This document shows positions 1 to 4,097 of a stretch of 6,329 bases of DNA, one piece after another (position 1 is the stretch's first letter; every line of letters starts with the position of its first letter). Position numbers and translations under genes: made by a program. Source of the DNA: Cyanobacteria bacterium UBA8803. Lineage in GTDB: Bacteria > Cyanobacteriota > Cyanobacteriia > Cyanobacteriales > Coleofasciculaceae. The stretch is taken from NCBI GenBank assembly GCA_003505715.1, contig DNXU01000596.1, positions 1 to 6,329 of the forward strand. Reading direction: 5' to 3'. The notes under the pieces were generated by a model. The model did not search any database. It worked only from the letters and a program-made list of their open reading frames with translations, and was not told the origin of the DNA.

Positions 1-139
1 CACCCTGCAAGAGGTTTTATTATGGGTTATTCGCCGGACATCATATGAGGGATGAATTTTTTATGTGTTGTTGCTAATCGATATAAGTGAGGGTTTTCTT
101 ATAGACTGAGATGTGCAACTTTTGTAGAGATTTTAGATT
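1..139 (+). promoter_or_regulatory. Leader region upstream of the monooxygenase-fold gene
   Basis: This AT-rich stretch has no gene I can support. All three forward frames are open at the very left edge but close within about 50-75 bases, so the 3' end of an upstream gene cannot be shown or excluded. A possible -10 element, TATAGA, lies at 100-105, but no convincing -35 element stands 16-18 bases before it. A weak purine patch (GTAGAGA, 124-130) lies 9 bases before the ATG at 140 and may act as a poor ribosome binding site. The promoter of the 140-768 gene pair is inferred to lie here. Confidence 0.3.
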
Positions 140-439
140 ATGTCTAACCTAACTGTTCGCGTGGTTGCCCGTCTGATTGCTCTACCGGAGAAAGTAGAGG
201 AACTCAAAACTATCTTAAGTAGTCTGATTGAACCTACCCGCGCTGAAGAAGGCTGTATTGAATACGAACTATTTCAGAATCAAGCTGACCCTACAGATTT
301 TACCTTTGTTGAAGAGTGGGCAACAGGAGCATTGCTGGACGCGCATCTAGCCAGTACCCATATCCAAGCTGCGATCGCACAATTAGAAGGCTTGCTCGCG
401 GCTGCACCGGATATCCGCCGCTATGACAAAGTTCTTTGA
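140..439 (+). CDS. Antibiotic biosynthesis monooxygenase (ABM) domain protein, YgiN-like putative quinol monooxygenase
   Basis: This 99-residue protein consists of a single ABM domain, a dimeric alpha/beta ferredoxin-like fold. Family signatures seen are the N-terminal beta strand (VRVVARL, about 6-12), the segment EPTRAEEGCIEYEL (31-44), and a core with F54, E59-W60, H69 and H74 in the usual 'F-x-F-x-E-x-W ... H-x-x-S-x-H' arrangement. Length matches the stand-alone family. Related proteins include quinol monooxygenase YgiN, heme-degrading enzymes and polyketide-ring oxygenases. The substrate cannot be read from the sequence, so a quinol or other small aromatic is only a guess. There is no signal peptide, so it is probably cytoplasmic. 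The start is well fixed because an in-frame TAG at 134-136 lies just before the ATG. The cutA-family gene follows 17 bases later on the same strand, so the two are probably co-transcribed. The gene contains a HIP1 octamer at 371-378. Confidence 0.88.
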   Translation: MSNLTVRVVARLIALPEKVEELKTILSSLIEPTRAEEGCIEYELFQNQADPTDFTFVEEWATGALLDAHLASTHIQAAIAQLEGLLAAAPDIRRYDKVL

Positions 440-456
440 GACTTGGTTTTTCCCTT

Positions 457-768
457 ATGAAACTTTACTACATCACGCTCAACACTTCAGAAGAAGCCCG
501 TCAAATCAGTCAGGCATTACTGTCTCAAAAGCTAGCAGTCTGCACCAACTGGTTTCCCATCACCTGTGCTTATAGCTGGGAAGGCAAAATTGTGGAAGAA
601 GCTGAAATAGTACTGATTCTTAAAACCCAATCTGGTTATCGAGAGGACATCGAGCAAGTAGTGCGCCAACACATCACCTACACTAATTTTATGGCCGAAC
701 TCTCTCCTGAATCTGTCAACGAAGGCTTTAGCAAATGGCTCAACGCGGAAGTGCCTCTTAAACTATAG
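457..768 (+). CDS. cutA: CutA-family protein (divalent-cation tolerance-like, PII-like fold), divergent
   Basis: The protein has 103 residues, close to the usual CutA length of about 105-115. CutA proteins are small, very stable trimers with a PII-like ferredoxin fold. They were linked to copper tolerance in E. coli, but their true role is unsettled. Visible signatures are the N-terminal strand KLYYITLN (2-9), 'LAVCTNW' (26-32, Cys29), the Y-x-W-E-G-K element (39-44) and the K56-T57 strand end. The usual His-Pro-Tyr-Glu-x-Pro motif is replaced by H72-ITYTNFMAE, so this is a divergent subgroup. I chose the ATG at 457, which begins directly with the first conserved strand. The alternative TTG at 436 overlaps the upstream stop codon and would add seven unconserved residues. 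It is the second gene of a probable two-gene operon, closed by the hairpin at 780-813. I am confident of the family but not of the function. Confidence 0.85.
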   Translation: MKLYYITLNTSEEARQISQALLSQKLAVCTNWFPITCAYSWEGKIVEEAEIVLILKTQSGYREDIEQVVRQHITYTNFMAELSPESVNEGFSKWLNAEVPLKL

Positions 769-779
769 CCATTTTGTAG

Positions 780-813
780 GGTGCGTTACGGTTTTCCTAA
801 CGCACCTCTTTTT
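780..813 (+). terminator. Probable Rho-independent terminator after the cutA-family gene
   Basis: A perfect 9-bp stem (GGTGCGTTA at 780-788 pairing with TAACGCACC at 798-806) encloses a 9-base loop and is followed by TCTTTTT (807-813). It begins 12 bases after the cutA-family stop codon. The T-tract lies only on the plus-strand side, so it should act on the 140-768 operon and not on the convergent lipoprotein gene. From memory, hairpins of the GTAGGGTGCGTTA...TAACGCACC type are dispersed in many cyanobacterial genomes, so this may be a repeat copy serving as a terminator. Confidence 0.7.
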
Positions 814-835
814 CGCTAGTGGTAATGGTACGTTA

Positions 836-866
836 GGGGAATGGGGAATGGGGAATAGGGAATGGG
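836..866 (+). repeat. Tandem heptamer repeat (GGGGAAT)n
   Basis: Three exact GGGGAAT heptamers stand in a row (836-842, 843-849, 850-856), then a one-mismatch copy AGGGAAT (857-863) and a partial GGG. One more copy lies at 888-894, inside the loop region of the following inverted repeat. The complement is CCCCATT, the same unit as the run at the right end of the window in the opposite orientation. It resembles the short tandemly repeated repetitive (STRR) heptamers known from cyanobacteria. It is non-coding. Confidence 0.75.
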
Positions 867-924
867 TTTACCCTGAGCGTAGCCGAAGGGGAATGGGTAA
901 ACCTTCGACTATGCTCAGGGTAAA
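867..924. repeat. Imperfect 23-bp inverted repeat (dispersed REP-like element)
   Basis: The left arm at 867-889 (beginning TTTACCCTGAGC) and the right arm at 902-924 (ending GCTCAGGGTAAA) are complementary at 21 of 23 positions, around a 12-base loop (890-901). In plus-strand RNA one of the two mismatches is a G-U pair (879/912), leaving only 883/908 unpaired. The core resembles the widespread bacterial intergenic motif CCCTGAGC...CGAAGGG, recalled from memory. It sits between two convergent genes, so the folded RNA could help stop read-through or protect 3' ends, although no T-tract follows on either side. Confidence 0.75.
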
Positions 925-981
925 ACAATTAAGAGACAACCGATTGTGAGAGTACAGGGTGCGGAAGGTGGGTACTAATAG

Positions 982-1893
982 TTATTTGATTTTACCAATC
1001 TCGCGACCAATTTCCTCAATTTGAGTATAGTTGGAATTTTGAGTAGGAATAAACTTGCCTGCTTTAAATAAGTCGAGAATTTCCTGCTCTTCTGGCACTT
1101 TGGGATCTAGATCCAAAAAGGCATCCTGAACTTTTTTAACAAATTCCTCACCATGCTCCTGTTTTACTTTGGGATGAATCACCCAATGATAATCGTAATA
1201 GGAAGGGGTACGCCAAATTACATCAACTTTACTGGTATCTACTTCTTTCCCTTCTAATCGCTGTTGCCAAACTTTTTCATTGAGAGCGCCGACCTCGTAA
1301 GTACCTGCTTCCACCAGTTTAATGGTCTTATCATGATCGCCGGAAAAGCCCGGTTGCCCTCCTTTAAAGTCCGCTAACTGGACATTCGCTTTTTGCAAAA
1401 AATATTGCGGCATCAAACGTCCAGAGGTTGAAGACTCGCTGCCAAAGGTGAAAGTCCGCCCTTTGAGCTTTTGTAAATCCGAGATATCCTTAAAGGGAGC
1501 CAACCCACTTTTCTTATTAGCAATGAAGACACTGTGAAATTTCTCATCAATGTCCCGTTGCGCGATCGCCTCGGCCCCAGGAACTTGCAACCGCGCCTGC
1601 ACCCCCGTCAATCCGCCAAACCACACCAGTTCCAAGTCACCAACTTTAAAAGCTGTAACGGCAGCAGCGTAGTCTGTAACCGGCTTGTATTCCACAGGCA
1701 CGCCTAATTTTTTCTCCAAATAGGCCGCTAACTTTTCATACTGACGCTGTAACTTTTGGGGGTCTTGGTCGGGAATAGCACCTACTACCAGTGCATTAGC
1801 CTTGGTTTCGCCAGTTGGCGATGAGTTAGGCGAGCAAGCCGCCAGAGGCAGCATCAACAGTAATAGACCCGATACAAAAACTTTTTTAATCAT
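982..1893 (-). CDS. PhnD-like phosphate/phosphonate/selenate-type ABC transporter substrate-binding lipoprotein
   Basis: This 303-residue extracytoplasmic solute-binding protein should capture an oxyanion and deliver it to an ABC importer. It begins with a lipoprotein signal peptide: K3-K4, a hydrophobic stretch at about 5-17, and the lipobox L17-A-A-C20, so mature Cys20 would be lipidated. The mature part has two-lobe PhnD features: VGAIPDQDP (37-45), PVTDYAAAV (71-79), the WFGGLTGVQAR segment (91-101), the ligand-loop motif S154-STSG158 and GDHDKT (185-190) before the second-lobe strand. The 'FGGLTGVQAR' and 'VTDYAA' wording resembles the subgroup annotated as putative selenate-binding. Phosphonate, phosphite or phosphate remain possible. 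No permease or ATPase gene adjoins it: downstream is a repeat-filled spacer and the convergent cutA gene, and upstream is a divergent kinase. It is therefore transcribed alone here. No strong Shine-Dalgarno sequence precedes the ATG. Confidence 0.88.
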   Translation of the reverse strand: MIKKVFVSGLLLLMLPLAACSPNSSPTGETKANALVVGAIPDQDPQKLQRQYEKLAAYLEKKLGVPVEYKPVTDYAAAVTAFKVGDLELVWFGGLTGVQARLQVPGAEAIAQRDIDEKFHSVFIANKKSGLAPFKDISDLQKLKGRTFTFGSESSTSGRLMPQYFLQKANVQLADFKGGQPGFSGDHDKTIKLVEAGTYEVGALNEKVWQQRLEGKEVDTSKVDVIWRTPSYYDYHWVIHPKVKQEHGEEFVKKVQDAFLDLDPKVPEEQEILDLFKAGKFIPTQNSNYTQIEEIGREIGKIK

Positions 1894-1912
1894 TCTCAGA
1901 AGTTAATTAATC

Positions 1913-1937
1913 TTTAGATTTTAGCTTTTAGATTTTA
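1913..1937 (-). promoter_or_regulatory. Direct repeat upstream of the lipoprotein gene, candidate operator
   Basis: The 11-mer TTTAGATTTTA occurs at 1913-1923 and again at 1927-1937, a 14-bp start-to-start period. Read on the gene's strand it is TAAAATCTAAA twice. It lies 20-44 bases before the start codon and overlaps the only plausible -10 sequence. The position fits a repressor site, but the AT-rich composition makes chance repetition possible. It does not match the cyanobacterial PHO-box pattern as I know it. Confidence 0.35.
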
Positions 1938-1939
1938 TA
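1932..1939 (-). promoter_or_regulatory. Possible -10 element for the lipoprotein gene
   Basis: On the minus strand this reads TATAAAAT, close to the sigma-70-type TATAAT consensus, and lies about 39 bases before the start codon. The expected -35 position falls in a pyrimidine-rich tract without a TTGACA-like hexamer. If it is a promoter, it may need an activator. It overlaps the second copy of the direct repeat. Confidence 0.3.
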
Positions 1940-1951
1940 TTTTTTCCGCAA

Positions 1952-1983
1952 TCTCTCCTCTCCACTCCCTCCTCCCCTGTTCT
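1952..1983 (+). repeat. Low-complexity C/T tract in the divergent spacer
   Basis: Almost all bases from 1952 to 1983 are C or T on the plus strand; the exceptions are one A and one G. The tract lies between the start codons of the divergent lipoprotein and kinase genes. It has no repeat unit as clean as the heptamers elsewhere in the window. It could be degenerate spacer repeat, or could affect DNA structure near both promoters. No function is shown. Confidence 0.5.
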
Positions 1984-2030
1984 AGTCATAAGTTAGTATC
2001 GATTTGAACGTTCCCTGTAGCAGACTCTGA

Positions 2031-4097
2031 ATGAAGCCCCTCTATTGCACTCAAGGACATGCAAATCCCTCCGGTAATCGCTTTTGCAGCCAATGTGGCG
2101 AACAGCTAACTCTTCCGGCAAACCAGGGAATTGAACTAGGGCTGAAGTTAGGAGATCGCTATCGGATTGTGCGCGAACTGGGATATGGTAGCTTCGGGCG
2201 CACCTATCTAGCCGAAGACCTGAACCGTTTCAACGAACCTTGCGTTTTAAAAGAGTTTGCTCCCCAAGTCCAAAGCGCTCAGTTTATACAAAAAGCAGCA
2301 GAACTCTTTGAAAGGGAAGCTGGAATTCTTTATAAGCTGCAACATCCGCAAATTCCCAAGTTCCGAGAACTGTTTCGAGTCCAGCAGGAAGAGCGAGAAC
2401 GCCTGTTTTTGGTTCAGGATTTTGTAGAGGGACAAACTTACCGCGCCTTACTGGAGACTCGCCAATTTCAGGGACTGCGATTTACCGAAGCGGAAGTCAC
2501 CCAACTGCTGCGTCAAATCTTGCCAGTTTTAGCGTACATCCACTCCCTAGGAGTCATTCATCGGGATATCTCTCCGGATAACCTAATGAGCCGCAGTACG
2601 GATGGACTGCCTGTACTGATTGACTTTGGCGCTGTCAAGCAAGTGGCAGTAACCGTTGCCTCTCAGTTCGCGGCATCTCCCACAGCCATTGCCACTCGTT
2701 TGGGTAAAATCGGCTATGCTCCCCAAGAACAGATGCAAGGCGGAGTAGTCTATCCCAATAGCGATTTGTATGCCCTTGGCGCAACGGTATTAACATTACT
2801 CACGGGTAAGGAACCGCAGCAGTTTATCGATCCTCATACCCAGACATGGAACTGGCGGCAACAGGTCAACCTTAGCCCGACTCTAGGCAGCATTCTGGAT
2901 AAAATGCTGCAACCCATCCCCAGCGATCGCTATCACAACGCCAGCCAAGTCCTGCAAGCTCTAGCACCTCAGCCAGTCCACCTTACCTCCTCACCCCCCC
3001 CGCCACCCTTACCTGAACCCCAGACAAAAGCTACACTAGCCGTTGCTCCTGCCCAGATAATACCTAACCCCGAATCTGCTTCTACCCCAACTGCTGAAAC
3101 GACATCGGCCAGTGCAACTACTTACTCATCCTTATACTGGTTGAAAACCATACTACTAGGGTTGGTATTAATTATCGGTGCTGGTGGGTTTGGCTGGTGG
3201 GCAGGCAATCTGTGGATTAAGTCTAAGATTCAACAACCACCCCATCAGGAGGATTTCCCGACACCTGTAATCTTGCCCAATGAGGACTCAGAACCACCAC
3301 CCTCTACCAAATTTTCTGCCGAGGAGCAACAGCGCAAGCAACTTCTGCGCCAACGGCGTACTAATCTGGGTATTGATTATGACTTCTATATTGAGTTAGT
3401 GAATGAGGAATTTGGGCAGAAGTATCCCGAACAACAGGGCAAGCAGTTAGGAACTAGCCCAGAGGATGCGAAACTGAGAAAAGAATGGGATGAGATAGCT
3501 GCTAATTTCTTAACCCGCATCGAACAGATCGAATTAAGCGTAGCAGCGCGACAGCAGTTAGGCAGCTACAGCGCTACAGATCGCGATCGCTGGAAAACGC
3601 GAGCTAATAGCCTACGCATCAGCAGCCGCGCCCTATATGACTTAGCTGATGTGAGATTCTTCCGCCAGTTTCCTGAACAGCGGGATAAGGACTTTCTCAA
3701 CCAACCTATTGGTCAAGTATGGCAAGGCACTGTCGCCGATACCCTGAAAGCGTTGAAAGATGGGAATGGCTTAGAGCGCATTATCTTTGAGCCAGAAGCT
3801 ACAGGCCAACAAATCAGCGGTATTTTGAAACCAGGACAAGGTAAAGTATTCATCGCCGAACTTACCCAAGGCCAGACCATGGAGGTTAAACTCTCTGCTA
3901 ACGAGAAAGTTTTGTTCTCGATCTACAGTCCCAGTGGTCAGACGAAACTCCTAGAAGACTCACGCGATCGCAGTTGGTCGGGAGAACTACCAGAATCTGG
4001 TTTCTACGAGTTTGTCGTAGTTTCCGAAGGTTCTCAACCAAGTGACTATCAACTAGATCTCACGGTTGAAAACGGAGCCTCTATCGAAAATTACTGA
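2031..4097 (+). CDS. Membrane-anchored Ser/Thr protein kinase with N-terminal zinc ribbon (cyanobacterial SpkB-like architecture)
   Basis: This 688-residue Hanks-type kinase starts with a zinc-ribbon-like cluster, C6-x3-H10-x8-C19-x2-C22. The kinase domain spans about 44-312: glycine loop GYGSFG (51-56), ATP lysine K74, helix-C glutamate near E96, catalytic H177-R-D179 with N184, D198-F-G200, GYAPQEQ (228-234) and D245. All catalytic residues are present, so it should be active. A Ser/Thr-rich activation loop lies at about 206-226. Then come a Pro-rich linker (316-345), one transmembrane helix (about 371-392) and an outer region. Residues 430-550 are charged and helical. Residues about 560-685 look like a beta-sandwich related to PPC domains ('SIYSPSG', 'SGFYEFVVVS'). 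The cytoplasmic kinase thus couples to a periplasmic sensor of unknown ligand. The start is fixed by an in-frame TGA touching the ATG. The gene has three HIP1 sites and a C8 tract at 2994-3001. Confidence 0.93.
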   Translation: MKPLYCTQGHANPSGNRFCSQCGEQLTLPANQGIELGLKLGDRYRIVRELGYGSFGRTYLAEDLNRFNEPCVLKEFAPQVQSAQFIQKAAELFEREAGILYKLQHPQIPKFRELFRVQQEERERLFLVQDFVEGQTYRALLETRQFQGLRFTEAEVTQLLRQILPVLAYIHSLGVIHRDISPDNLMSRSTDGLPVLIDFGAVKQVAVTVASQFAASPTAIATRLGKIGYAPQEQMQGGVVYPNSDLYALGATVLTLLTGKEPQQFIDPHTQTWNWRQQVNLSPTLGSILDKMLQPIPSDRYHNASQVLQALAPQPVHLTSSPPPPPLPEPQTKATLAVAPAQIIPNPESASTPTAETTSASATTYSSLYWLKTILLGLVLIIGAGGFGWWAGNLWIKSKIQQPPHQEDFPTPVILPNEDSEPPPSTKFSAEEQQRKQLLRQRRTNLGIDYDFYIELVNEEFGQKYPEQQGKQLGTSPEDAKLRKEWDEIAANFLTRIEQIELSVAARQQLGSYSATDRDRWKTRANSLRISSRALYDLADVRFFRQFPEQRDKDFLNQPIGQVWQGTVADTLKALKDGNGLERIIFEPEATGQQISGILKPGQGKVFIAELTQGQTMEVKLSANEKVLFSIYSPSGQTKLLEDSRDRSWSGELPESGFYEFVVVSEGSQPSDYQLDLTVENGASIENY

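Noticed and set aside
1..48. Possible C-terminal tail of an upstream gene (frame 1, ending at TGA 46-48)
   Set aside because: All three forward frames are open over this short edge and the peptide HPARGFIMGYSPDII matches nothing I recognise. It cannot be supported from the window alone.
436..456. TTG start giving a longer CutA-family protein that overlaps the upstream stop codon
   Set aside because: The seven extra residues (LRLGFSL) precede the first conserved strand. The ATG at 457 gives the normal family length and start, so it is preferred.
836..924. Repeat cluster considered as a CRISPR array or insertion-sequence remnant
   Set aside because: The heptamers have no spacers between them, the inverted repeat has a 12-base loop with no coding content, and no target-site duplication or transposase fragment is visible.
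937..948. Small hairpin ACAA-CCGA-TTGT downstream of the lipoprotein gene considered as its terminator
   Set aside because: A 4-bp AT-rich stem with no proper T-tract is too weak to call.
2247..2435. 62-residue open frame on the minus strand inside the Ser/Thr kinase gene
   Set aside because: It lies wholly within a strongly conserved kinase domain on the other strand and shows no recognisable protein features, so it is a shadow frame.
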